Assembly: GCF_948948975.1 (NCBI RefSeq)
Contig: NZ_CARBVX010000002.1
Coordinates: 119,973 to 183,972 of the forward strand
DNA length: 64,000 bases
Reading direction: 5' to 3'
Source: an uncultured Lactobacillus sp.
GTDB lineage: Bacteria; Bacillota; Bacilli; Lactobacillales; Lactobacillaceae
The notes beneath the pieces were generated by a model that was not told the DNA's origin, made no database searches, and saw nothing but the letters and a program-made list of their open reading frames with translations. Of this stretch, positions 1-8,156 are shown piece after piece (the first letter of the stretch is position 1; each line of letters starts with the position of its first letter). The position numbers and the translations under genes are program-made.

Positions 1-106
1 CCTGCTGCGGCGTTGCACCAAAAGCCCATGCTTCTACCGGAGTATCATATTCTAAGTTATGACTTTGACAAAAATCTTGCCAAAATTGTTTCAGTTGCTT
101 ATTCAT
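1..106 (-). CDS. ASCH domain-containing protein, N-terminal part (cut by window edge)
   Basis: The reading frame starts with ATG at 106 and runs off the left edge of the window, so only about 35 residues are visible. They begin MNKQLKQFWQDF and continue to AWAFG, which resembles the start of the ASCH-domain family of small putative RNA-binding proteins. The start overlaps the stop of the preceding phosphorylase gene by 8 bases, which suggests translational coupling and makes it the last visible gene of the 3675-to-1 operon. The ASCH core itself lies outside the window, so the assignment rests only on the N-terminal pattern. Confidence 0.6.
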   Translation of the reverse strand, partial: MNKQLKQFWQDFCQSHNLEYDTPVEAWAFGATPQQ

Positions 107-881
107 TTTTACCTAATTTCGTTAAAACTTTAGATCCAATCTCCAACCCCGCACTGTGAGATTCATACCCCCAGTCGCGTTCATCATAGTTTTCTATATC
201 AGCCAATGTATCAGCAGTAAATAAAATTTGAGCGAAATCCACTTTTCTGAATTGCGCACAAGCTGCCAAAGATGCACATTCCATTTCAACAGTTGCAGCT
301 CCTAATTGACGAAAATGTGCAACTTTCTTGGGCGTTTCTCTGAAGAAGCCATCAGTTGTCCAAGTTGTAATTTCATCATATTTAAGATTTAAAGTAGCTA
401 ATACATCTTCTACCCGCTTTAAGAAATTCTGATTCAAATCGATAAATTGACCTGGCTCCATATAATGAAAAGACGTTCCTTCATCGCGAATTGCCCGTTT
501 GACTAGTAACATCTCATTTTCTGGTAAATCAGTTAACGCCCCCGCATTACCAACAGTTAAAACTTGTTTCACGCCATAACTAATCAACCAATCAAGTAAT
601 TGGACCGAAGCCGGTCCTCCAAGCGGTGCTTGACATAAAGTAAAATATTCACCGTTTAATTCAACTTCATAAATCTTAGGACTAAAAGATACTGACTCAA
701 ATTCACCTATAGTGCGGTGAAGATGTTGATCTAAAAAAGCATCAATTTCATTTTTAGGAACAAATGCGTAAAGCAAGCGTGAGTGAAAACGAAATGGTGC
801 CTGATCATGATCTGGTTCAATTACTGCATGATGATTTGAGTCAAAGTTTAAAATAAATGGTTGTTCTGTTTTTTCTGTCAT
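99..881 (-). CDS. Nucleoside phosphorylase (uridine phosphorylase-like), copy 3 of 3
   Basis: This 260-residue protein belongs to the PNP/UDP phosphorylase superfamily, which cleaves nucleosides with phosphate to base and ribose-1-phosphate. Visible hallmarks are the glycine-rich GNAGAL segment near residue 112 and the VEMECASLAA segment near residue 198, where the Met-Glu pair contacts the ribose in known family members. It is the third of three tandem paralogues (1685-2446, 894-1673, 99-881) separated by only 11-12 bases, so they are almost certainly cotranscribed. Substrate cannot be read from the sequence; uridine-like nucleosides are the best guess. The length is normal for the family and no key residue looks missing. 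Confidence 0.85.
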   Translation of the reverse strand: MTEKTEQPFILNFDSNHHAVIEPDHDQAPFRFHSRLLYAFVPKNEIDAFLDQHLHRTIGEFESVSFSPKIYEVELNGEYFTLCQAPLGGPASVQLLDWLISYGVKQVLTVGNAGALTDLPENEMLLVKRAIRDEGTSFHYMEPGQFIDLNQNFLKRVEDVLATLNLKYDEITTWTTDGFFRETPKKVAHFRQLGAATVEMECASLAACAQFRKVDFAQILFTADTLADIENYDERDWGYESHSAGLEIGSKVLTKLGKNE

Positions 882-893
882 AATTATTTCTCC

Positions 894-1673
894 CTATTTT
901 GGACTTAATTTACTTAGAACTTTAGATCCAATTTCTAATCCAATTCCATATGATTTACGTCCCCAACCTCGGCGATCGTAGTTTTCCATTTGTGCTAATG
1001 AGTCTCCGGTAAATAAAAGTTGAGCAAAATCTACTTTTCTAAATTGTGCACAGGCTGCTAAAGCTGCACATTCCATTTCAACCGTATCGGCTCCTAATTG
1101 ACGAAATTGAGCAACTTTTTTTGGTGTTTCTCTGAAAAAACCATCAGTTGTCCAAGTCGTAATTTCATCGTATTTATAGCCTAATTCTAAAATTGCTCTT
1201 TCAACTTGAGACAAGTATGCATGCTCTAGTTCTACAAACTGACTAGGTTTTAAATAATAAAATGAAGTTCCCTCTCCTCGAATTGCCTTTGTAGGAATGA
1301 GCATTGTATTTTCTGGTAAATCATTTAATGCACCAGCATTACCAATCGCTAAAACTTGTTTAACTCCATAATTAATTAACCAATCAAGCAATTTTGTAGC
1401 CGCTGGGGCGCCTAATGGTGCTTGGCATAATGTAAAATATTTATTTTCAATTTTGACCTCATAAATTTTAGGTCTAAATGAAATAGTGCGAAAACTTCCT
1501 AAAGTGCGGTGAGGATATTGATCTAAGAAAGAATCAATTTCTTCTTTAGGAACAAAAGCGTAAAGTAACTTGGGATGAAAATGAAACGGTAAGTCTTCAA
1601 AATCTGGGTCAAGTACTGCATGGCGATTACCATCAAAATCTAAAATAAATGGTTGTTCTGTTTCTTTTTTCAT
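894..1673 (-). CDS. Nucleoside phosphorylase (uridine phosphorylase-like), copy 2 of 3
   Basis: A 259-residue paralogue of the genes on either side. It shares the phosphate-site GNAGALNDLPEN segment, the TTDGFFRETPKKV block and the VEMECAALAACAQFRK ribose-site block. A distinctive change is RGEGTSFYYLKP where its neighbours have RDEGTSFHY, which falls next to the expected base pocket and might alter specificity. That is inference only. The gene sits 12 bases before the third copy and 11 bases after the first, inside one operon. The three proteins are clearly related but differ at many positions, so the duplication is not recent. Confidence 0.85.
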   Translation of the reverse strand: MKKETEQPFILDFDGNRHAVLDPDFEDLPFHFHPKLLYAFVPKEEIDSFLDQYPHRTLGSFRTISFRPKIYEVKIENKYFTLCQAPLGAPAATKLLDWLINYGVKQVLAIGNAGALNDLPENTMLIPTKAIRGEGTSFYYLKPSQFVELEHAYLSQVERAILELGYKYDEITTWTTDGFFRETPKKVAQFRQLGADTVEMECAALAACAQFRKVDFAQLLFTGDSLAQMENYDRRGWGRKSYGIGLEIGSKVLSKLSPK

Positions 1674-1684
1674 TCTTATTCCCC

Positions 1685-2446
1685 TTACAATTTCTGTAAT
1701 ATCTTAAAGCAAATTTCTAATCCACGCCGATGCGAATTAGTTCCGCCGTCTCGTCGATCATAGACTAGTTCATTAGCTAAAGTATCAGCTGTAAACAAAA
1801 TTTGAGCAAAATCTAATTTTCTAAATTGCGCACAAGCTGCTAGTGCTGAACACTCCATCTCTACTACGGATGCCCCTAAATCACGAAATTGCTTTACTTT
1901 TTTCGATGTTTCTCTAAAAAAAGCATCTGTAGTCCATGTCGTCACTTCATCGTATTTGTAATCTAGCTCAGTTATTACATTTTTTACCTGACTTAAAAAT
2001 TCAGTGTTCAAATCGACCATTAGACTATCTTCTAAATAATGGAAAGAAGTTCCTTCATCTCTAATTGCCTTAGTGGGAATAAACATTTCATTTTCTGGTA
2101 AATCTACAAGTGCACCAGCATTTCCAAATGCTAAAACTTTCTTGACACCATATGCAATTAACCAATCAAGTAATTGTGTGGCGGCCGGAGCTCCTAAAGG
2201 AGCCTGACATAAAGTAAAGTATTCTCCGTTACTTTCAATTTCATAAATATCTGGTTGAAAGGAAATGGTATCATACGACCCTAACACTTTATGGGGAACT
2301 TGTTCTAAAAAATTATCAATATCTTCTTTAGGAACAAAGGCAAATAATAATTTAGAATGAAATTTAAAGGGTTGCTGTTCATAGTTAGGCTCAATAACAG
2401 AATGAGGATTACTATCCCAATCTAAAATAAATGGTTGTTCTTTCAT
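1685..2446 (-). CDS. Nucleoside phosphorylase (uridine phosphorylase-like), copy 1 of 3
   Basis: A 253-residue member of the PNP/UDP phosphorylase superfamily and the first of three tandem paralogues. GNAGALVDLPEN and VEMECSALAACAQFRK mark the phosphate and ribose sites. The start is supported by a strong GGAGGAAG ribosome-binding site eight bases upstream. The 59-base gap before it contains a TTGTCA-like element that could be a weak internal promoter, but the main promoter of the operon is probably at 3716-3744. Its neighbours (GNAT enzymes, a Nudix fragment, an ASCH protein) suggest a nucleoside-related accessory operon. Confidence 0.85.
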   Translation of the reverse strand: MKEQPFILDWDSNPHSVIEPNYEQQPFKFHSKLLFAFVPKEDIDNFLEQVPHKVLGSYDTISFQPDIYEIESNGEYFTLCQAPLGAPAATQLLDWLIAYGVKKVLAFGNAGALVDLPENEMFIPTKAIRDEGTSFHYLEDSLMVDLNTEFLSQVKNVITELDYKYDEVTTWTTDAFFRETSKKVKQFRDLGASVVEMECSALAACAQFRKLDFAQILFTADTLANELVYDRRDGGTNSHRRGLEICFKILQKL

Positions 2447-2505
2447 AAAGTTTCTCTTCCTCCACTATTAAAGATAAAATATACTTTGACAAACAATTAT
2501 TTTTA

Positions 2506-2649
2506 CTAATTGAAAGACATAATCATTTCAGCTGAAATATCGCGGATTTCTTGATATCTCTCAAGATCAAAACTATCTTTTGCATATGTTAATCCAGCTT
2601 GTGCTAAGCTTTGAAGGCGCACAGCCCAATCAACAACTTTATCTGTCAT
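2506..2649 (-). CDS. Short protein equal to the N-terminal domain of Nudix hydrolases (truncated)
   Basis: A 47-residue frame starts with ATG at 2649, behind a good AGGTGG ribosome-binding site and overlapping the upstream GNAT stop by 11 bases. The peptide (MTDKVVDWAVRLQSLAQAGL, then YAKDSFDLERYQEIRDISAEM) matches the small helical domain that precedes the catalytic domain in a Nudix subfamily. It ends at a TAG after SFN, and no Nudix box (GX5EX7REUXEEXGU) follows. It is therefore a remnant or a free-standing domain. The 59 bases to the next gene are too short to hold the missing part, so most of the gene was deleted rather than frameshifted. Confidence 0.6.
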   Translation of the reverse strand: MTDKVVDWAVRLQSLAQAGLTYAKDSFDLERYQEIRDISAEMIMSFN

Positions 2650-3136
2650 TATTTTCACCACCTAAATCGAGTACTAACACAATTTCTTCCCCATCTTTTT
2701 CTCCATTCGGAACAAACCCAGCTTCTTTGTATAATTTTTCTGCCCAGTCGTTTCCAGGTACATAGGACAAATATATTTTTTCACCCTCACCTAGAGGATT
2801 TGTTCTTATATAATCAATAAGTTTATTTAGTGCTTTTTTGCCTAATCCTTTTTCTTGGTATCTTTGGTCAATCATAAATCGCCAGATACAATAATTATTA
2901 CGAGCTACTCTTGGTGCGCCGTCCCAATTGAATACATTAAAGTTAATCATGATAAAACCAACTAATACATCTTTTTCATACACAGCAAAAGTTTCAACTC
3001 GTTCATTTTCATTCTGGGTAGCATAAGCTTCTAATAAACTAACTGTATTAGTCGCAATATATTTCTTTTGATTTGCCTTAACTTGAAGATTGGCAACATC
3101 CCATAGATTTTTGTTCGTTATCTTCTTAAATTCCAT
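2639..3136 (-). CDS. GNAT family N-acetyltransferase
   Basis: A 165-residue GNAT-fold protein that should transfer acetyl from acetyl-CoA to an amine. The acetyl-CoA-binding motif A is seen near residues 92-102 as the family pattern DQRYQEKGLGKKAL (Q/RxxGxG/A). The C-terminal segment with KLYKEAGF is the usual end of the GNAT core. It overlaps the gene before it by 19 bases and the Nudix fragment after it by 11 bases, so translation of the three is coupled. The substrate is unknown. Confidence 0.8.
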   Translation of the reverse strand: MEFKKITNKNLWDVANLQVKANQKKYIATNTVSLLEAYATQNENERVETFAVYEKDVLVGFIMINFNVFNWDGAPRVARNNYCIWRFMIDQRYQEKGLGKKALNKLIDYIRTNPLGEGEKIYLSYVPGNDWAEKLYKEAGFVPNGEKDGEEIVLVLDLGGENNDR

Positions 3137-3675
3137 ACCTGCTCCTCCTGATGTGACTCGTTCTTCAATACAAAGACTTTATGATCATTTTCATCATCTT
3201 TCATATATTCAAATCCTGCACGCTGGGCCACATGTTGACTAGCTAAATTATCTTGAGCCGTTCGTAAAATTAAAAATTCTAAATTTAGCTGTTTAAATGC
3301 ATACTCAACTAAAAACTCAACAGATTTAGTCATAATTCCTAAATGCTGCACATCTCTAGAAAGCCAATAACCTACTTCACCTGATCTTTGATTCAATTCG
3401 TGCAAATCAATCATTCCACTAGGGACACCATCAACTAAGATAACTAAATTAAATGCCTTACCACCAACCATCTTTTCTTGAAACATTTTAATCGATGCAG
3501 CTTCATCTTGGGCAGAACCGATTTTTTCAACCCACTCTAAGTATTTAGAAAATTCAACAAAATTCTTTTGAAGTTGATCAAACAGAGAAGCGGCTTGCCA
3601 GACTTCTGGTAAAACTAATTCAATTTTCTTATTTCCAGTTGAAAAATTATGTAAAACAAATGCAATATATTTCAT
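3118..3675 (-). CDS. GNAT family N-acetyltransferase (RimL-like)
   Basis: A 185-residue protein of the RimJ/RimL branch of GNAT enzymes. The order of parts is standard: an N-terminal region with a substrate segment, a central GEVGYWLSRDVQHLGIMTKSV stretch where motif A lies, and a C-terminal NLASQHVAQRAGFEY segment typical of the family. Motif A is altered (HLGIMT), as in other RimL homologues. The ATG follows an AGAGGAG ribosome-binding site. This is the first gene of the operon, read from a promoter at 3716-3744. It may acetylate a protein N-terminus or a small amine; neither can be settled here. Confidence 0.8.
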   Translation of the reverse strand: MKYIAFVLHNFSTGNKKIELVLPEVWQAASLFDQLQKNFVEFSKYLEWVEKIGSAQDEAASIKMFQEKMVGGKAFNLVILVDGVPSGMIDLHELNQRSGEVGYWLSRDVQHLGIMTKSVEFLVEYAFKQLNLEFLILRTAQDNLASQHVAQRAGFEYMKDDENDHKVFVLKNESHQEEQVWNLRR

Positions 3676-3715
3676 AAATGATGCTCCTCTTTTCTCAATG
3701 GTTGAATTACATTAA

Positions 3716-3744
3716 ATTTTACTTAAGCATATTTAATATTTCAA
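3716..3744 (-). promoter_or_regulatory. Promoter for the GNAT-phosphorylase operon
   Basis: On the minus strand TTGAAA (3739-3744) and TAAAAT (3716-3721) are separated by exactly 17 bases, about 40 bases before the 3675 start. No operator is obvious. Confidence 0.55.
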
Positions 3745-3769
3745 GAGCAAAATCATAAAAAATATTCAT

Positions 3770-3808
3770 AAAAAATAAGCAGCAATTAGTTAAATAATTA
3801 CTGCTTAT
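3770..3808 (-). terminator. Rho-independent terminator of the esterase-like gene
   Basis: Arms at 3775-3788 and 3795-3808 form a 14-base stem with one mismatch. On the minus strand it is followed by a T-run, as expected 15 bases after the stop at 3824. Confidence 0.75.
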
Positions 3809-3823
3809 CGTAATAATATACTT

Positions 3824-4579
3824 TTATTTTATTAAAAACTCACTAACTAGTTTTAATACTTCAGGTCTGTTTTTTCCGTTAAACATGTGTCCCTCATCTG
3901 GAATTAAATGGAGCTCACTTTTAGGCAAAAGTGTATGGAATTTTCTTGAAGCATTAGGTGACACGACTTTATCTGCTAAGCCATGAATCAATAAAACTTC
4001 TCTATTATAATGTTCCGCGGTTTGATAAATCGGTAATAGTTGAGCAGTTCTAAAGTAAGCTCCTCCCACTTCAAAGCCACTAACATTGACAGTTTCAGGG
4101 ATATGCGTTGGATCATAAGTACTACCCTGACAAACTCCATCTAAAGCATCAGACTTAAGAGTTGCTGCAGGAGCAAGTAAAGCCAATTTTTCAATAACAT
4201 CTCGATAATATCCAGCCAGCATTGATGCTACTACTCCACCTTGCGAGTGTCCCACTAAATAGACATGTTTTGCCTTAACAGTATTACGAACATAATCCAA
4301 TATTTTTATCCCATCTAGGATTTCGCTGTAGACAGTCATATCTTCAAATCTACCATCACTTTTTCCGCACCCATCAAAGTCAAAACGAATTGTTGGGAGG
4401 CCTTGATCATTTAAGTAGTGAGAGAGAGCATACAAAATCTTGCTGTCATCATAACCCAAATCACCTTTAAAACCATGCATTAAAATAGCAATCGCATCAT
4501 TTTCAATCTTGTCGGTTCCCTCAAGTAAACCATGTAAGTTTAGGCCATCACGTTTAATTGTAATCTCCATTTTCTTCAC
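3824..4579 (-). CDS. Alpha/beta hydrolase, cinnamoyl (feruloyl) esterase-like
   Basis: This 251-residue serine hydrolase has the nucleophile elbow GHSQGG with Ser112, a likely acid Asp203 (in GLADKVVSPNAS) and His231 (in DEGHMF), a complete triad. The oxyanion region HGFKGD lies near residue 35. The segments GHSQGGVVASMLAG and LAPAATLK closely recall the Lactobacillus johnsonii cinnamoyl esterase LJ0536, which releases hydroxycinnamic acids from plant esters and chlorogenic acid. The sequence differs elsewhere, so it may be a paralogue with another ester preference. No signal peptide is present, so it acts in the cytoplasm. It stands alone with its own terminator. Confidence 0.8.
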   Translation of the reverse strand: MKKMEITIKRDGLNLHGLLEGTDKIENDAIAILMHGFKGDLGYDDSKILYALSHYLNDQGLPTIRFDFDGCGKSDGRFEDMTVYSEILDGIKILDYVRNTVKAKHVYLVGHSQGGVVASMLAGYYRDVIEKLALLAPAATLKSDALDGVCQGSTYDPTHIPETVNVSGFEVGGAYFRTAQLLPIYQTAEHYNREVLLIHGLADKVVSPNASRKFHTLLPKSELHLIPDEGHMFNGKNRPEVLKLVSEFLIK

Positions 4580-4621
4580 CTCAAGTTAATTATAGTTTAT
4601 AACTTAGGTTCAGCGTAATTA

Positions 4622-6829
4622 CTAACGATTAAATAGACGAGAAATAAAACCTTTTTTCTTATTTTCTTGCTCTTTTTGCTCAGTTAACTTTTCAACTGCT
4701 TCTTGCATCATCTTGTTCTGTTCAACTTGAGCTTTAAGTAAAGCAGTCACATTATCTTGCTGCTTCTCATCTTTATGCATTCGTTCATAATGCTTTCTAA
4801 TTAATGGCTCACCAATGAACTTATCAAACTTGTCAATATCAAGACGCATTCCATTACCGTATTGCTCAATTGCAATACCGCCTTCTCGTGGGAACATATT
4901 AAAGTAATTATCTAGAGTTTGATTAATATTCTCATATCCATTGGCTTTAAAATCATTAAAAATTGCTTTTGAAACATGGAAATACTTATCATCCCCATCA
5001 GTAAACGCAATATGTTCATAATGATCATCAAGAATTAACATTTTCCACGTAATACGGTTGCGATCAATTTTATAATCGTAGTTAGCTCCTAAAATATTCT
5101 TTAGACGATCATAATAGCCATATTTCTTCAACAGATTTCCTAAGATTTCTTTCGTTAAGCTCAAATAATCTTCGATTAGATTTGCCTCTTCTTCACCTGT
5201 AAGATGTACTAAACGCTTATTGAGTTCAGAAACTACATAGCGATAAATATGGTCATTATTATCATTAATTAACATATTATAGTTAATTTCTTGTTGATTT
5301 GATGGAAGCCATGGGGCCTCAAAGGATAAGTAATATACACGCTTGGTAATTTCTTCAAGATTATTAATTTCTTTACTACCGGCATTATGGTTCATCGCAA
5401 AGATATTAACATTATGAATCCCTTTAATCGTATTAGACCATTGTTTAATTGCATTAAGAGCTACTTTACTGTGGAGAAAATTACTATTCAATTCATCGAC
5501 AATCATCGGAGAAATAAAACGTTGAGAATGCAAATAATTGTCTAAAAATCTAACTGCTTTATCTGTTCTAGCACCATTACCGTCATTAATTTCAGTGTAT
5601 TGCAAACTATGAGACTTGTCTCCAGTAAACTTTTTAAAATAGTCTCGTACCAATAAAGTTTTCCCAGTAGTTCCTCGGCCAATTAACACCATCGAAAGAG
5701 GAATCTGATCAGCACTTTTTGAAAAATTAGATTTACGATAAATTTCACGAATTTTCCAAATCATTGGAGCAGTCATCAGATAAATAAAGGCAGAAAGTGC
5801 CTGGTGACTTTCATCTTTTACCTTATTCAATTTAAAGCTTTCAATAATTCTAACAAAAGTACGAACATCATCCTCACTAACCATGTCCGAATTAACTTCA
5901 AGCGAATGAAATAAATTAGTGTTGGTATCTTCAACAATAATATTATTATCTTGATAAGCCCAAACTGGTTTAGAATATAAAGTGCTAGCTTTTATTACAC
6001 GGTTTTGAGATGCATCACTAAAGTCTTGATAGACAATTTTCTTAACTTCTTCACGGACCTTTTCTTCATTTCTTCGTTTATTGCCTTTTTCCGTAAAGAG
6101 TTGCTTAGCTACTTTTTGAACAGTCTCAGGATGGAGCTCATAAGTTTCTTCTTTTTTCTCAGCATCCTTAGTAATCTTTACAATATCTTCCGGATTTACT
6201 TCAACAATATTTTGTTGGACTTTATCTACTACTTCATCTGCAATAATTGCAGTAATTTGCTTTTTAGTTTTGCCATATAGATTATTGATAATTTTTCTAT
6301 CTAAGTATTCAACACTATCTTCTTTGAAATTTTTCTTAAAGAGCTTTTGATGTTCATCATAGATTTTTAAATCCTGTAAATCATTCTTCTTGCCTTCATA
6401 CATCCAAAGCATTTCATGATTTTGCTTTAAAGCTTTTTTAGTAAGATTCATCGAACCATTGAAGATAATGAAATCAGTATCATTTTCAATAATGAAATAT
6501 TTACTATGAAAAAGTTCATCCTTAGTGAACCTTAAATTTAAAGTTTGATTTTCAATTCGATCTAAAAAGTCCGAATCCCGACTTAAAGATAATAGCTGCT
6601 TTACTTTATTCGAGACATTTAATAATTGATCTAAATTCTTACCAGTTTTCTGATCTTCCATCCCTAAAATTAGATCAATCTGTTTAAAGCGTGGCAAAAG
6701 CTCTTTCTCTATTATTTTAAAACTTCCAACAAAACTAATTCCCTTAAAAGAGTCATATCCTTCGACCAACTTAAAGAAATCTGGTTGTTTAAGCATTACA
6801 TTATTCTTTAAATCATAAATTGTTAGCAT
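4622..6829 (-). CDS. Phospholipase D-like domain fused to a P-loop ATPase, function unknown
   Basis: The likely start is ATG 6829, placed behind AAAGGGG; an upstream in-frame ATG at 6871 has no ribosome-binding site. The 735-residue protein opens with a phospholipase-D-like domain holding one HxK-N-S motif (His108, Lys110, Asn124, Ser126), as in PLD-type nucleases that work as dimers. A charged, probably helical linker follows (about 190-285). A P-loop ATPase comes next, with Walker A GRGTTGKT at 384-391, a Walker B-like IVDE ending at 446 and a sensor-like Asn near 480. A coiled-coil, lysine-rich tail ends the protein. It is a single-gene unit. Nuclease plus ATPase in one chain recalls defence or plasmid-type proteins, but I recognise no named family. 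Confidence 0.65.
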   Translation of the reverse strand: MLTIYDLKNNVMLKQPDFFKLVEGYDSFKGISFVGSFKIIEKELLPRFKQIDLILGMEDQKTGKNLDQLLNVSNKVKQLLSLSRDSDFLDRIENQTLNLRFTKDELFHSKYFIIENDTDFIIFNGSMNLTKKALKQNHEMLWMYEGKKNDLQDLKIYDEHQKLFKKNFKEDSVEYLDRKIINNLYGKTKKQITAIIADEVVDKVQQNIVEVNPEDIVKITKDAEKKEETYELHPETVQKVAKQLFTEKGNKRRNEEKVREEVKKIVYQDFSDASQNRVIKASTLYSKPVWAYQDNNIIVEDTNTNLFHSLEVNSDMVSEDDVRTFVRIIESFKLNKVKDESHQALSAFIYLMTAPMIWKIREIYRKSNFSKSADQIPLSMVLIGRGTTGKTLLVRDYFKKFTGDKSHSLQYTEINDGNGARTDKAVRFLDNYLHSQRFISPMIVDELNSNFLHSKVALNAIKQWSNTIKGIHNVNIFAMNHNAGSKEINNLEEITKRVYYLSFEAPWLPSNQQEINYNMLINDNNDHIYRYVVSELNKRLVHLTGEEEANLIEDYLSLTKEILGNLLKKYGYYDRLKNILGANYDYKIDRNRITWKMLILDDHYEHIAFTDGDDKYFHVSKAIFNDFKANGYENINQTLDNYFNMFPREGGIAIEQYGNGMRLDIDKFDKFIGEPLIRKHYERMHKDEKQQDNVTALLKAQVEQNKMMQEAVEKLTEQKEQENKKKGFISRLFNR

Positions 6830-6885
6830 ATTTATCCCCTTTCTTTCTATTTTTCGCACATACGTTCGCATTTTATTACGTAGAA

Positions 6886-6894
6886 ATTATATCA
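6886..6894 (-). promoter_or_regulatory. Extended -10 promoter of the PLD-ATPase gene
   Basis: The minus strand reads TGATATAAT, a full extended -10 element, about 57 bases upstream of the chosen start. The -35 region is a poor T-rich hexamer. A direct repeat TTCGCA at 6853-6858 and 6865-6870 lies in the untranslated leader and could be a protein site. Confidence 0.5.
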
Positions 6895-6907
6895 TAGTTT
6901 TTAAGAC

Positions 6908-6944
6908 GAAAAAATAAACTAAGAATAACTTTTCTTAGTTTATT
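6908..6944 (-). terminator. Terminator of the small membrane protein gene
   Basis: Perfect 13-base arms (6913-6925 and 6932-6944) are followed on the minus strand by a run of six T. It ends the gene at 6971-7264 and isolates the PLD-ATPase gene. Confidence 0.8.
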
Positions 6945-6970
6945 ATTATCTTTAATTATTTTTCCACGAA

Positions 6971-7264
6971 TTAACAAAAAATAACAACTGCAGTTACAAT
7001 ACCGATTATCATAATTAATCCAAAAGTAGTTAATTTACTGAATTTTCTTGTTAATAAAAGGTAAGCTAATATTATTTGAATCAGCTCTGCACCAATCTGA
7101 ATTATATTAAGATGGATTCGTATACTAAATATCCAACAAATAATTACGATCGCAATTATTGCGATACCATACCATTTTAAAGCGATATTTTGAAACCAAT
7201 CTTGAAAAATAAAATATACGCTGGCTAATAAATAAGAGACAAGCATATGCACTTCTAATTCCAT
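6971..7264 (-). CDS. Small integral membrane protein, unknown function
   Basis: A 97-residue hydrophobic protein with about three or four membrane segments, started behind AAAAGGAG. I do not recognise the family. It shares a FQDxFxxIxxKWY pattern near residues 20-32 with the membrane protein at 13084-13419, so the two are paralogues inside this window. It stands alone with its own terminator, and nothing nearby suggests a role. Confidence 0.55.
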   Translation of the reverse strand: MELEVHMLVSYLLASVYFIFQDWFQNIALKWYGIAIIAIVIICWIFSIRIHLNIIQIGAELIQIILAYLLLTRKFSKLTTFGLIMIIGIVTAVVIFC

Positions 7265-7358
7265 TTATCTTACTCCTTTTGTAAACTCCGTTCTGTCTAA
7301 TAACTCTTAAGTTAAAACTATGATCTGAAATCATGTATTACTTCATAAAAATGTTTTT

Positions 7359-8156
7359 CTAAAACTCACTTTTTTCTAAATAAAGCTCACGTAAACGATC
7401 TCTTAATTCAGGTGTCACATCCAACACATTTTTCAAATATGCATCCATGGTCTGATATTGCTCTTCGATTGTAAGTAATACCGTATCAAAAAAGGAATCA
7501 GAAGCAGAACTTAAGATTCGCATATTACTCCTAAAGGTAAGGTTTTCACCTGTATTTTCAAACTTTTTATCACGTTCTGCTCGATAATGGGAAAGAATGG
7601 AATTAGATGCTAAGTAATCTTGACGAATTACTTCTAAATCAACACCTAAAATATATAAAACGAATAAAACTACAAAACCAGTACGATCTTTTCCTTCGGT
7701 ACAATGAAAAATAGTTGCTCCCTTTTCTTTTTCAGCTAAAATACTTAAAACCTGACGAACTGTATTTTGATCATGAGCTTTTACTACGTGATCCCTATAG
7801 TGGTCACACATCACTTTAAAGGCAGAATGAGGATCATGATGATATAAATCATCTTCTCGTGATAAATCTTGAATCCCGCCTAAAGTACCTTCTTCTTCAG
7901 AAAGAGGCAAGGAAATATTTTTAACACCTTCAATTTGCGGATCGGGATGGTCTTTCCTTTCACTCTTTGATCGCAAATCAATGATTGTTGTTAAACCGTA
8001 ATTTTTTAAAAACTGAATATCCTCATTAGACATGCGGGTAAGTGTTCCCGTTCTAATCAGCCGGTGTGTTTTTATCTTTCTTCCATCTAATCCCACTATT
8101 CCACCCAAATCTCGGGGATTAAGAATACTATTAACTGGTAATAAATTTGTTGTCAT
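7359..8156 (-). CDS. Tyrosine-protein phosphatase (Y_phosphatase3 family)
   Basis: A 265-residue phosphatase with the CX5R loop HCTEGKDRTG, giving nucleophile Cys152 and Arg158. The N-terminal NPRDLGG and the IDLRSKSER block are typical of this bacterial tyrosine/phosphoinositide phosphatase family. No signal peptide is seen, so it is probably cytoplasmic. Its ATG overlaps the stop of the DUF6176 gene by 4 bases, so it is translated as the last gene of the 9292-to-7359 group. Natural substrates are unknown. Confidence 0.85.
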   Translation of the reverse strand: MTTNLLPVNSILNPRDLGGIVGLDGRKIKTHRLIRTGTLTRMSNEDIQFLKNYGLTTIIDLRSKSERKDHPDPQIEGVKNISLPLSEEEGTLGGIQDLSREDDLYHHDPHSAFKVMCDHYRDHVVKAHDQNTVRQVLSILAEKEKGATIFHCTEGKDRTGFVVLFVLYILGVDLEVIRQDYLASNSILSHYRAERDKKFENTGENLTFRSNMRILSSASDSFFDTVLLTIEEQYQTMDAYLKNVLDVTPELRDRLRELYLEKSEF

